This document shows, in pieces, positions 1-7,441 of a stretch of 13,618 nt of DNA; position 1 is the first letter of the stretch; every line of letters begins with the position of its first letter. A program made the position numbers and the translations under genes. The stretch comes from Candidatus Azambacteria bacterium (lineage in GTDB: Bacteria > Patescibacteriota > Minisyncoccia > GWC2-36-17 > JACQAJ01): the NCBI GenBank assembly GCA_016195045.1, contig JACQAJ010000082.1, forward strand, positions 1 to 13,618, given 5' to 3'. The notes beneath the pieces are model-generated. The model was not told the DNA's origin. It ran no database searches and saw only the letters and a list, made by a program, of their open reading frames with translations.

Positions 1-1611
1 CGTCAGACCGACTGAAGTACCGGTTGAATAGTTTTCGGTACAATCAAGACCACAATTAATCCCTGTTCCCGTAATTGTTCCCGTCCCTGTTCCTGTTTTG
101 GAAACAGTGAGAGTTTGAGTTGTTCCACCACCACCACCGCCGCCGCCACCACCACTGCCACCACTGCCACCACCGCCGCCGCCAGTTCCATAACCAGAAC
201 CAAAACGATAACCCTCTCCTGAAATAAGAAGTAGGGGTGTTACAGCCTTAGTCTCTGAAATAGCTTTAGCAATTGAACCTGGTAATAAAACTTCCAGAGA
301 AAGAGATTTTCTTAGTAATTCGTTTTGATCTTCCAATTCTTTTCTTCCCCCGCCAATCTTTCTATCATTAACTGAAGAATTTTCATCGCCAGCAGAAATC
401 TGGAAATTCTTAGAATTAAAAATATTCTTGAGATATTGATCCGAAGTCGTTAAATTAGAAAAATATTTTCCCGAATCAATAGAATCCCCATTATTATAAA
501 GACCAATAGTCGCAAAACTGCTGACACTAAATAAATTACCTAGAGAATTAATACTCGAATGAAAAAATTTATGAAAAAACCTAAAAGCGCCAGAAATTTC
601 TCCAAGAAAAGAAAGTTCAGGATTATTTTTATCAATACCTGTTATTTGAGAATTGAAAAGATTGATCACTCCCGAACCAGTCAAAATCGTCTGCCGAGAA
701 AGTTGTTTCCAATAATCCTCAACCACTTTATTACCGTAAATATTGGGAGTCGCCAAGGTCGGCCTTAAATAGCCACTAGCCAAATCAATATTATATCGAA
801 CTAAATGATATGTCTCACACTTTGGGCAAGTCTTATTATAACTAAAAACCAACCCAGTATTACTTTCTTTACCACTCAAAAGAGGAACAATATTTTTATC
901 TTTAACTGAAAAAATTGTTCCTTCACTGTAAAAATTATTACTGGAATAATTACCTAGATCATCGAATAATTTTTCAATTTTAGTAGTTGAGACCGAAAGA
1001 GCTTTTTCTTTGAGTAATTGCTCGGCCAGATTGAACTTATCACTCGTTAAACTGGCCAGGAAATCTTCATACGGACTAATTCCTTCTATATACATAGAAG
1101 CATTACTTTCATCTCTAGTCCGATCAGCAATAGAAGTATCGATCAAGAGATGAAACATTCGCCCCAAGCCATAATACGCTGTCTCTTTTTCGCCAACATT
1201 ATAATGTTTAATGATGTCATTCCAAGAATGAGTTTTTTCTGATTGTGAACCTAAAATACTCGCTACAAACTCTGGAAACTTTTTATCACTATTTCCAACC
1301 CCAAGAACCCGATCTTTAATGACCTTAATATCACTTCTATTTTTACTCACATCAACTGGATTATAGGAATGTGCTAGATAATTAGGAAAATGACCTTCGT
1401 CTTCGACGCCCAAGAGAATAGCTGGCTCATATTGTTTTAATTCTTGAGAAAGATTGGGATAAGAACTACTGTAAAAATTAATTATTTCTTTAGCCAAAGA
1501 AGTATGAAACTCTTGAGTTTCAAAAGCCAAAACTGGCTGAACTGAAAATCCAGTCAGTAGTAAGTAGCAAATAGAAAATAGAAGAAATTTTAAATTAATA
1601 ATATTTTTCAT
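1..1611 (-). CDS. Secreted phospholipase C-like protein with polyglycine linker and InlB-type repeat (3' end outside window)
   Basis: The frame is open for 537 codons from ATG at 1611 to the left edge, so the C-terminus is missing. Residues 1-29 are a signal peptide (basic start, hydrophobic core, end near VLAFE). Residues 70-82 contain EDEGHFPNYLAH, and residues 147-168 read YGLGRMFHLLIDTS..DRTRDE, resembling the helix of zinc-dependent phospholipase C/P1-nuclease-type proteins (LGRxxHxxxDxSxPxH). The final His of that motif appears to be Arg here, so activity is doubtful. A CPKC pair lies near 262-265. Residues 471-496 are almost pure Gly/Ser. The rest (LTVSKTGTGTGTITG... CGLDC) looks like the start of a divergent InlB B-repeat, common on surface proteins. 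It begins 4 bases after the upstream gene with no Shine-Dalgarno, so the two are probably co-transcribed. Family assignment is by motif only. Confidence 0.7.
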   Translation of the reverse strand, partial: MKNIINLKFLLFSICYLLLTGFSVQPVLAFETQEFHTSLAKEIINFYSSSYPNLSQELKQYEPAILLGVEDEGHFPNYLAHSYNPVDVSKNRSDIKVIKDRVLGVGNSDKKFPEFVASILGSQSEKTHSWNDIIKHYNVGEKETAYYGLGRMFHLLIDTSIADRTRDESNASMYIEGISPYEDFLASLTSDKFNLAEQLLKEKALSVSTTKIEKLFDDLGNYSSNNFYSEGTIFSVKDKNIVPLLSGKESNTGLVFSYNKTCPKCETYHLVRYNIDLASGYLRPTLATPNIYGNKVVEDYWKQLSRQTILTGSGVINLFNSQITGIDKNNPELSFLGEISGAFRFFHKFFHSSINSLGNLFSVSSFATIGLYNNGDSIDSGKYFSNLTTSDQYLKNIFNSKNFQISAGDENSSVNDRKIGGGRKELEDQNELLRKSLSLEVLLPGSIAKAISETKAVTPLLLISGEGYRFGSGYGTGGGGGGSGGSGGGGGGGGGGTTQTLTVSKTGTGTGTITGTGINCGLDCTENYSTGTSVGLT

Positions 1612-1615
1612 AAAT

Positions 1616-2206
1616 TTAAATTGATAAGATTTTCCAGATATTTGATTTATTCCTGATGAAATAAATAATATTAGTATATTTACCCTTTCCTAATTTAAAT
1701 TGCCGGCCATTAGTATAATCCATCAAGGTACTAGCTTTCAAGATTTTTACTTGATAGGTAATGACATATCGATTAATGCCATCATTTAACCCTTTTCCAT
1801 TCTTTAACGCTTGACTCCATTGTTCTGCGGTAGATTTGATGGTTCCATTACCTGAAATCTTTCTCAAATAAGCATAGATTTGATTTTGAATATTACCAGT
1901 CACAAAATATTGACTGGCTAGAGTTAAATCATCTTTTTGTAGAGCATCTAGAAAAAGCCCTAAAGTTTCTTCTGGGATACTGCCACCAAAAACATCATCG
2001 TTATAAATATCTTCAAAGGATTTAGTTAATCCCTGTTCGGCATTCCCTTTTAAATTGCCAGCATACTTTCTTAAAAAGAAATTAAAAATAATCAAAATTA
2101 ATACCGCCGTCACTAAAACTAGAACCGGAATTCTAATCATCTTCTTGAAAAACTGATTGTCTAAAAATTGTTTGAATTTATTGTAATTTTTCATATAATA
2201 GGCCAT
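1616..2206 (-). CDS. Hypothetical single-pass membrane-anchored protein
   Basis: I do not recognise a named family. The short basic cytoplasmic N-terminus is followed by one membrane segment (about residues 25-45, IRIPVLVLVTAVLILIIFNFFL) with no cleavage site, so the rest is probably extracytoplasmic. The segment with ETLGLFLDALQKDDLTLASQY resembles the start of NTF2/cystatin-like small domains found behind membrane anchors, but this is a weak impression. Starts are possible at TTG 2215, ATG 2206 and ATG 2194; I chose ATG 2206, and none has a Shine-Dalgarno. Its stop lies 4 bases before the next gene's ATG, so the pair probably forms an operon placing both products at the cell surface. A promoter with a consensus -35 box is seen upstream. 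Confidence 0.75.
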   Translation of the reverse strand: MAYYMKNYNKFKQFLDNQFFKKMIRIPVLVLVTAVLILIIFNFFLRKYAGNLKGNAEQGLTKSFEDIYNDDVFGGSIPEETLGLFLDALQKDDLTLASQYFVTGNIQNQIYAYLRKISGNGTIKSTAEQWSQALKNGKGLNDGINRYVITYQVKILKASTLMDYTNGRQFKLGKGKYTNIIYFIRNKSNIWKILSI

Positions 2207-2292
2207 TTTGGCCAATGATTAAGCACTGACAAAATAACTGATTACTTTATAAATTAAGTATAAAAATTTATTATGTCAAATTCCCTAACTTA

Positions 2293-2321
2293 GGTTTAGC
2301 ATAGTATATAAATTATGTCAA
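2293..2321 (-). promoter_or_regulatory. Promoter for the surface-protein operon
   Basis: On the minus strand a perfect TTGACA (-35, 2321-2316) is followed by a 17-base spacer and TAAACC (-10, 2298-2293) with an extended TG two bases before it. The site lies about 80 bases upstream of the membrane-protein start and downstream of the adenylate kinase terminator, as expected for a new transcription unit. The rest of the gap (2222-2400) shows no gene. Confidence 0.55.
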
Positions 2322-2400
2322 GGACTGTACCAGAATTCTGCTCTAAAGCACAACATGCGATTAGATTGGAATTATAGAACCATTAAATAATTGCCAAAAC

Positions 2401-2437
2401 AAAAATAAAAAAGCCTGGCACGCAGATTGCCACGCTT
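2401..2437 (-). terminator. Rho-independent terminator after adenylate kinase
   Basis: Read on the minus strand, AAGCGTGGCA, a 7-base loop and TGCCAGGCTT form a 10-bp stem with one central mismatch, followed at once by a T-rich tract (TTTTTTATTTTTG). It lies 26 bases past the adenylate kinase stop codon and closes the long minus-strand gene run. Confidence 0.85.
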
Positions 2438-2462
2438 TAATAATTATAATAAACCGTAAAAT

Positions 2463-3125
2463 TCACTCTATTAATTTTGTCTCAATCTCTTTAAGAATTT
2501 CTTCGGGTAATGGTTCAGCGTTAATTTCGATTAAAAGTTTTAGGTTCTTTAAATAATTGATGACGGGTTTAGTTCTTTCATTATATTCCTTAAATCTGAT
2601 GGTGATTTTTTGGGGATCGTCAGTAGATTTACTGATAATTTCTCCCCCGCAAATAGTGCAACGATCATTCTTTAACTCAGGCATGATTGGTAAACCACAA
2701 TTACTACAAACTCTTCTCTGGCTCATCCTCTTGATGACAGCTTCTTCACTCACATTTAATAAAAAGGCTCGAACATTTTCTCGACTATAATTTTTCACTA
2801 AAAAAGGAACTAATAAATCTGCCTCAAAAATTGTCCTTGGTGAGCCAGAAAAAACAATTCCCTGCCCACTGTCAAAAATTCTTTTTGATTCCACCAAGAC
2901 TAAATTAATAACAAAAGACGGATCAACTAATTGACCGCTAAAATAAGATTGCTTGGCTTTTTGAATAACTTCATCATTAGCCTTTTTAGGATCGGAAAAA
3001 GTTTTTTTAATCAATTCTCCGGTGTCAATGTAGTCCAATCCCCCTCTCTCGCTTATTATTCGCGCCAAAGAACTTTTCCCTGATCCCGGCGGACCGATGA
3101 ACATGATGGCTAGTTTCTTTTTCAT
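2463..3125 (-). CDS. adk: Adenylate kinase family nucleoside monophosphate kinase, zinc LID type
   Basis: Transfers phosphate from ATP to AMP (or a related NMP) in the cytoplasm. The 220 residues match the family length. Visible parts are the P-loop GPPGSGKSS (11-19), the NMP-binding DTGEL (34-38), RRVCSNC with CTIC (Cys 140, 143, 156, 159), which forms the zinc-binding LID of the long bacterial form, and DD followed by RFKEYNERTKPVI (169-190). The usual DGFPRT motif reads SGSPRT (93-98), so the Asp and Phe near the AMP site are replaced. This could be a true adenylate kinase or a paralogue with altered NMP preference, and other copies in the genome cannot be excluded. No Shine-Dalgarno precedes the ATG. 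It is the last gene of the run before a terminator, and its nearest promoter-like sequence lies inside a repeat. Confidence 0.88.
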   Translation of the reverse strand: MKKKLAIMFIGPPGSGKSSLARIISERGGLDYIDTGELIKKTFSDPKKANDEVIQKAKQSYFSGQLVDPSFVINLVLVESKRIFDSGQGIVFSGSPRTIFEADLLVPFLVKNYSRENVRAFLLNVSEEAVIKRMSQRRVCSNCGLPIMPELKNDRCTICGGEIISKSTDDPQKITIRFKEYNERTKPVINYLKNLKLLIEINAEPLPEEILKEIETKLIE

Positions 3126-3130
3126 AAATA

Positions 3131-3176
3131 TAATCCACGAATGGCAACAAATTTTATCACGAATTGCAACGAATAT
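3131..3176 (+). repeat. Left inverted repeat of the GxxExxY cassette
   Basis: It reads TAATCCACGAATGGCAAC followed by a second related sub-unit, CACGAATTGCAACGAATAT, giving two tandem copies of a ~22-bp unit. It aligns with the reverse complement of 3653-3697 at about 39 of 46 columns, counted by eye, with one gap. Confidence 0.75.
3151..3159 (-). promoter_or_regulatory. Extended -10 promoter-like site inside the left inverted repeat
   Basis: The minus strand reads TGATAAAAT, an extended -10 box about 25 bases before the adenylate kinase ATG. No convincing -35 box is seen 16-18 bases upstream. If real, the repeat supplies the adk promoter. This is inference. Confidence 0.3.
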
Positions 3177-3238
3177 AATTAAAAATTACAAAAAATAAAT
3201 TGACTGCCATTCATTTTACATTAATTACTACAATTGAA

Positions 3239-3637
3239 TCATTTGCGATCATTAGTAAGTAGAAATCGTCTCATAAAAAATTGAGGTGAAGCAAAATTTA
3301 CTAAATAAGCAAGTTCATATTCACTATTGCGTAAATAATCGTATACACGAGCACTTTCCTGTCTAGTAATAAATCGTGTGGCTTTTAATTCAATGATAAT
3401 CTTATTTTCTATAATAAAATCGGGCCGATATAATCCTAGGTATTCATTTTTCCCAGAATATATTTTTACTGCCGGTTCTCTCTGAAATACGATGCCTATA
3501 GCAGATAATTCTTTTTCTAGAGCTTTTTGATAAATTGATTCTTTGTGCCCAGACCCTAAGTCATTACGAATACCATAAAATAACCCTTGTAATTTATACG
3601 ATAACTCTTTATACAATATTTTTTCATTATTTTCCAT
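3239..3637 (-). CDS. GxxExxY protein (PD-(D/E)XK nuclease-like)
   Basis: A 132-residue protein with the naming motif GHKESIY at residues 30-36 (G, E and Y at 30, 33, 36). A PD-(D/E)XK-type core follows: YRPDFIIENKIIIELKA, with Asp73, Glu84 and Lys86 as candidate metal-binding and catalytic residues. The family (PDDEXK_3) is frequent in Patescibacteria and other environmental genomes, and its role is not established; a DNA nuclease is the structural inference. The ATG at 3637 has no Shine-Dalgarno. The gene points the same way as its neighbours but has nothing to do with them by function, and it is enclosed by inverted repeats. Confidence 0.88.
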   Translation of the reverse strand: MENNEKILYKELSYKLQGLFYGIRNDLGSGHKESIYQKALEKELSAIGIVFQREPAVKIYSGKNEYLGLYRPDFIIENKIIIELKATRFITRQESARVYDYLRNSEYELAYLVNFASPQFFMRRFLLTNDRK

Positions 3638-3652
3638 ACATTCATTATTATG

Positions 3653-3697
3653 ATATTCGTCGCCATTCGTAATAAATTCGTCGCCATTTGTGGATTA
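3653..3697 (-). repeat. Right inverted repeat of the GxxExxY cassette
   Basis: Inverted copy of 3131-3176, again of two tandem sub-units (CACAAATGGCGACGAAT and ACGAATGGCGACGAAT on the minus strand). Its outer TAA is the stop codon of the rel gene. Confidence 0.75.
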
Positions 3698-5131
3698 ACT
3701 AATTCCCAACGCCTGCTTAATGCGACTTCGAGCATCAGTCGTTTTAACGAATTTCAACCAGTCACTCGATGGTTTCTTATTCTTCTGAGTGATAATTTCT
3801 ACTTTATCATTGTTGGCCAGCTCTTTGCTAATCTTGGATATCTTACCATTAATTTTGACCCCAACACAATGATTACCAATATCAGAATGAATTTGATAAG
3901 CAAAATCTATCGGGGTAGCACCTTGTGGTAAATCAATAATATCACCCTTAGGAGTAAAAATAAAAATTCGATTATTAAAATAATCAATTCTAAGACTTTC
4001 CAGAAAATCTTGATTTTTATAAGCATTACTAAACTGTTGACTCAATTGTCTCACCCAATCAAATTTCGAATTTTTGAATCTGGTTTCATTATTTAACTGG
4101 CCATTTTCACTATAAGCCCAGTGGGCGGCGATACCTAACTGACATTCTTCATGCATTTTAAAAGTCCTGATCTGAAATTCAATAATTTGACCATCAAGAG
4201 AAAAAACAGTGGTATGAAGACTTTGGTAGCCGTTTGATTTCGGTAAAGCAATATAATCCTTAATTCGTCCACTCAGGGGTTTCCAAAGTTTATGAATGAG
4301 ACCCAAAATTTGATAGCACTGAGAAACATCTTCAACGATAATCCGAAAAGCGGCCAAGTCATAGATTTCCTCAAAATTCATCGAACATTTTAAAAGTTTT
4401 TTATAGGAACTATAGTAACCCTTAGCCCGAAAATCAAGCTTGTAATTTTTGATCCCGGCCTTATTCAATTCATCTTCAATAATCGGCTTAATTTTTTTTA
4501 AATAATCTAAACGTTCTTTAATTCGGGAAGGCAGATTTTCCATCAACCATTGGTGCTCTTGGGAATAAATATATTTAGCGGCTAAATCTTCTAATTCACT
4601 TTTTACCTGTCCGATACCCAAACGACTAGCAATGGCAACGTAAATTTCTAAGGTCTCCTTGGCAATTCTTTTCTGTTTATTCTCGGGCAAATATTTTAAG
4701 GTCCTCATATTATGAAGTCGGTCGGCTAATTTAATAAAAATGACTCGACCGTCTTTAGCGGTTGAGACAAATAATCTCCGAAAATTTTCGACCGTCCTCT
4801 CAATCCCGCGATATTTAATCAACCCTAAACCAGACATGCTTTCCACCAAAAATTTAACCTCTTTGCCAAATTCTTTTTCAATCAGCGCCAGCGGCACCTG
4901 ACAATCATCGACGACATCATGAAGCAAACCTGCCACAATCGTCTGACTATCTAAATTCCAACTATTTAAAATAGAAGCCACGTTTAAGGGGTGAATAAAA
5001 TATTCCTCTCCCGAAGCTCTTTTCTGTCCAGAATGAGCTTGTTGAGAAAAATCGATCGCTTTTTGAATCAAAATAAAATCAGTCGTTCTAATATTTTGAT
5101 TATTTTTAATTTCTTCGAGAAGATTAAGCAT
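3695..5131 (-). CDS. rel: Short RelA/SpoT-type (p)ppGpp synthetase/hydrolase (HD, synthetase, TGS)
   Basis: Makes and probably degrades the alarmone (p)ppGpp. The HD hydrolase domain has YFIHP (His47), LLHDVVDD (His71, Asp72, then DD where most Rel enzymes have ED) and KLADRLHNMRT (Asp137). The synthetase domain has the G-loop RAKGYYSSYKK (235-245), GRIKDYIALPKSNGYQSLHT (288-307) and EFQIRTFKMHEECQLGIAAHW (318-338). A TGS domain spans about 388-448. The protein ends at residue 478, about 30 residues after TGS, where typical Rel proteins run on to about 730 with helical, zinc-finger and ACT/RRM regions that contact the ribosome. Its stop codon lies in the neighbouring inverted repeat. Either the short form is native to this lineage or the insertion cut it. 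No Shine-Dalgarno; an octamer repeat abuts the ATG. Confidence 0.92.
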   Translation of the reverse strand: MLNLLEEIKNNQNIRTTDFILIQKAIDFSQQAHSGQKRASGEEYFIHPLNVASILNSWNLDSQTIVAGLLHDVVDDCQVPLALIEKEFGKEVKFLVESMSGLGLIKYRGIERTVENFRRLFVSTAKDGRVIFIKLADRLHNMRTLKYLPENKQKRIAKETLEIYVAIASRLGIGQVKSELEDLAAKYIYSQEHQWLMENLPSRIKERLDYLKKIKPIIEDELNKAGIKNYKLDFRAKGYYSSYKKLLKCSMNFEEIYDLAAFRIIVEDVSQCYQILGLIHKLWKPLSGRIKDYIALPKSNGYQSLHTTVFSLDGQIIEFQIRTFKMHEECQLGIAAHWAYSENGQLNNETRFKNSKFDWVRQLSQQFSNAYKNQDFLESLRIDYFNNRIFIFTPKGDIIDLPQGATPIDFAYQIHSDIGNHCVGVKINGKISKISKELANNDKVEIITQKNKKPSSDWLKFVKTTDARSRIKQALGIS

Positions 5132-5197
5132 AAGTTATAAAGTTATAAAGTTATAAAGTTATAAAGTATTACTCAACTTTCAACTTTATAAACTTTT
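5132..5197. repeat. Octamer tandem repeat with inverted partner upstream of rel
   Basis: AAGTTATA occurs four times in a row (5132-5163), beginning directly next to the rel start codon. The inverted sequence ACTTTATAAACTT follows near 5183-5195, so the segment could form an AT-only stem-loop in the mRNA between topA and rel. The same kind of sequence recurs at 12515-12606. Confidence 0.7.
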
Positions 5198-5201
5198 AAT
5201 C

Positions 5202-7352
5202 TTATAACTCATCCTTGACTGGCCCATATCTCTTATAATCACAGTCTTTTCGAGAACATTTAACTTTTTCTGTTTTTCCAAAAATTACCAAAAGTGATTC
5301 GCATTGCGGACAAATTTCATTAAGCGGTTTATCCCATAAAGCAAAATTACAATCGGGATAACCAGAACAACCGTAGAAGACTCTGCCTCGTTTACTCTTT
5401 TTTTCTACCATAGCCTGACCAGAGCGAGGACACTTGACCCCAACCGGAGTAGCGGCCATCAAATTCTGGGCATTTTTACATTTCGGGAAACCACTGCAAG
5501 CCAAAAACCGCCCAAATCGTCCAAATTTTATAATCATCGGCTGATCACATTTATCACAAGTTTTATCAGTTTTTTCATCAAGATCAATTTTCTCCATTTC
5601 AGTATACCCCTGTTTCAGGTTTATCTCAAATGGAAGATAGAAATCCTTAATTATTTCCCGCCAATCTCTCTGACCACTAGCAATATTATCAAATTCATCT
5701 TCCATCTTAGCCGTAAAATCAATCTCAACAATTTCCGGAAAATTCTTGACCAAAACATCAGTCACTAACTTCCCTATCTTAGTTGATTCAAAATAACGTC
5801 CTTTATTTTTCTCAACATAATTTCTTAGCTGAATCACTGAGATAATTGAAGCATAAGTCGAAGGTCGACCAATCCCCTGATCTTCCAACGCCTTAATTAG
5901 ACTAGCTTCGTTGTAACGAGCTGGTGGCAAGGTAAAATGTTGATCAACGGTAATTTTATCCAATTCTAAAATCTCATCTTTTTTCAAAATTGGTAATTCT
6001 GTTTCCTGAAATTGTGATTTCCAAATTTTTAAAAAACCGTCAAAAACCAGACTCTGACCATTAGCCACTAATAAATAATTATTTTTATCAGAGCGACCCT
6101 CAATTTCTACTCTCATGGTGGTGAAAATTGCTTGAGGCATTTGAGAAGCCGTGAAACGACGCCAGATTAAATCATAAAGTTTAGTCTCTGATCCTGGAAA
6201 ATTTAGTTTTTCAGTAATTAAATCACACTTGGTCGGTCTAATGGCCTCATGAGCTTCTTGAGCTAGTTTTGATTTGGTCTGAAAAAAACGTGGAGTCGAA
6301 AGGGTATAATTTTTCCCCAGATTTTTCTCCAACCACCTCTTAGCCGAAATAACTGAATCCCGAGAAAGATTAACTGAATCAGTTCTCATATAAGTAATCA
6401 AACCATTTTCGTATAAATTTTGAGCTAAACGTATAGTTTGTTTGGCCGAAAAATGAAACTGATGAGACGCCTCCTGCTGTAAAGTACTGGTCGTAAAAGG
6501 CGGTAAAGGATTTCTTTTTGATTCTTTTTTATCAATCTTAACTACCTTAAAACTACAAGACCGCAGATCAGCCGAAACCTGGTCAGCTTGTTTTTTTGTT
6601 TTTATACCCAATTTTGTGATCGTTTCATTATTAATTTTAAAAAGACTGGCTTCAATATTTTTGATTTTTGATTTTTGATTTTTGATTTGGAGAAGTGAAA
6701 CGACGACCGACCAATATTCTTCAGGCTGAAATTTTCTGATCTCTTCTTCCCGATCAACAATTAATCTTAAAGCCACCGACTGAACTCGACCAGCTGACAA
6801 ATGCTTGGTAATTTTCTGACACAAAAACGGTGACAACTTATACCCGACCAAGCGATCGAGAATTCGTCTGGCTTGTTGAGCATTAACCAAATTAAGATCT
6901 ATTTGACGAGGATTTTTTAAAGCCTCTTCAATCGCTTCTTTAGTAATTTCATGAAAAACAATCCGCTCCACTACAGGAGATTTAAGATTTAAGATTTTAG
7001 ATTTAAGATTTTTGTTTTGTGGTTTGGAATTTGGGATTGGGGATTGGGGATTTTTCAAGCCTAGGACTTGGGCAAGGTGCCAGGCGATTGCCTCCCCCTC
7101 TCGATCACCATCAGTCGCTAAAATCACCGTCTCTATTTTTTTATTAAGACATTTTTTTAAATCAGCCACTTTCTTTTTCGCGGCCACTGGTACCACATAA
7201 GATGGCTCAAAATTATTTTCAACATCAATACCTAACTTATTCTTAGGTAAATCCCTGACATGCCCAAAAGAAGATTCCACCTGAAAATCCTTTCCTAAAA
7301 ATTGGGAAATTGTCCGAGCTTTAGTTGGTGATTCGACGATAATGAGTTTCAT
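5202..7352 (-). CDS. topA: DNA topoisomerase I (type IA)
   Basis: Relaxes negatively supercoiled DNA through a 5'-phosphotyrosine link. The N-terminal Toprim domain begins KLIIVESPTKARTI and contains ATDGDREGEAIAWHL (79-93), with the acidic metal-binding residues. The catalytic tyrosine is Tyr321 in LITYMRTDSVNLS, very near the position in E. coli. LSAGRVQSVALRL (185-197) is conserved. The C-terminus carries three zinc-finger-like units beginning CDKCDQP, CPRSGQA (first Cys pair incomplete) and CPQCESL. The 716 residues include two lysine/asparagine-rich insertions, about residues 101-124 and 222-232, encoded by heptamer repeats and absent from the family as I know it. It follows dprA, a pairing common in bacteria. 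No Shine-Dalgarno at ATG 7352. Confidence 0.95.
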   Translation of the reverse strand: MKLIIVESPTKARTISQFLGKDFQVESSFGHVRDLPKNKLGIDVENNFEPSYVVPVAAKKKVADLKKCLNKKIETVILATDGDREGEAIAWHLAQVLGLKNPQSPIPNSKPQNKNLKSKILNLKSPVVERIVFHEITKEAIEEALKNPRQIDLNLVNAQQARRILDRLVGYKLSPFLCQKITKHLSAGRVQSVALRLIVDREEEIRKFQPEEYWSVVVSLLQIKNQKSKIKNIEASLFKINNETITKLGIKTKKQADQVSADLRSCSFKVVKIDKKESKRNPLPPFTTSTLQQEASHQFHFSAKQTIRLAQNLYENGLITYMRTDSVNLSRDSVISAKRWLEKNLGKNYTLSTPRFFQTKSKLAQEAHEAIRPTKCDLITEKLNFPGSETKLYDLIWRRFTASQMPQAIFTTMRVEIEGRSDKNNYLLVANGQSLVFDGFLKIWKSQFQETELPILKKDEILELDKITVDQHFTLPPARYNEASLIKALEDQGIGRPSTYASIISVIQLRNYVEKNKGRYFESTKIGKLVTDVLVKNFPEIVEIDFTAKMEDEFDNIASGQRDWREIIKDFYLPFEINLKQGYTEMEKIDLDEKTDKTCDKCDQPMIIKFGRFGRFLACSGFPKCKNAQNLMAATPVGVKCPRSGQAMVEKKSKRGRVFYGCSGYPDCNFALWDKPLNEICPQCESLLVIFGKTEKVKCSRKDCDYKRYGPVKDEL
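6661..6688. repeat. Heptamer tandem repeat inside topA
   Basis: TTGATTT is repeated four times without error. On the coding strand it gives residues QIKNQKSKIKN (222-232), a basic insertion after EEYWSVVVSL, where other TopA proteins continue directly. The reading frame is kept. Confidence 0.85.
6979..7055. repeat. Eleven-unit degenerate heptamer repeat inside topA
   Basis: From 6979 the sequence divides into eleven consecutive 7-base units in one register, drifting from GATTTAA through GGTTTGG to GATTGGG and GATTTTT. It encodes the low-complexity stretch with QSPIPNSKPQNKN and LKSKILNLKS (about residues 101-124), between the Toprim acidic motif and the conserved ERIVFHEITKEAI. Confidence 0.85.
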
Positions 7353-7387
7353 AAAAAATAAAAAATTAAAATATCAAAGATTAAAAT

Positions 7388-7433
7388 GCGCCGAGCTTTC
7401 AGCCCTGCTCCGCCAGCTGGCGGATCGGCTCGC
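7388..7433. repeat. GC-rich palindromic element between dprA and topA
   Basis: A perfect 14-bp palindrome CCGCCAGCTGGCGG (7410-7423) is enclosed by CGAGC (7392-7396) and GCTCG (7428-7432), giving a nested stem. The minus strand begins GGTCATTGCGAGCC, like the CATTGCGAGC start of dispersed repeats known from many bacterial genomes. No T-run follows closely on either strand, so I do not call it a terminator. Confidence 0.55.
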
Positions 7434-7441
7434 AATGACCA

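Larger units (their letters stand above)
3131..3697. mobile_element. Putative single-gene cassette: GxxExxY gene between inverted repeats
   Basis: The only complete gene inside is the GxxExxY nuclease-like gene. The ends are near-identical inverted repeats of about 46 bp (3131-3176 and 3653-3697). The right end contains the stop codon of the rel gene and the left end lies 5 bases from the adenylate kinase start, so the unit fits tightly between two housekeeping genes. No transposase or recombinase is visible. That it is a mobile unit is inference from the repeat arrangement. Confidence 0.45.

Noticed and set aside
3..203. Minus frame rich in Ala and Val
   Set aside because: It is the shadow of the GC-rich polyglycine-coding repeat; the frame continuous with the signal peptide at 1611 is the real one.
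2557..2790. Plus frame opposite adenylate kinase
   Set aside because: It is antisense to a well-supported gene and has no recognisable content.
3650..3931. Plus frame over the end of rel
   Set aside because: It reads through the inverted repeat and the antisense strand of the TGS domain.
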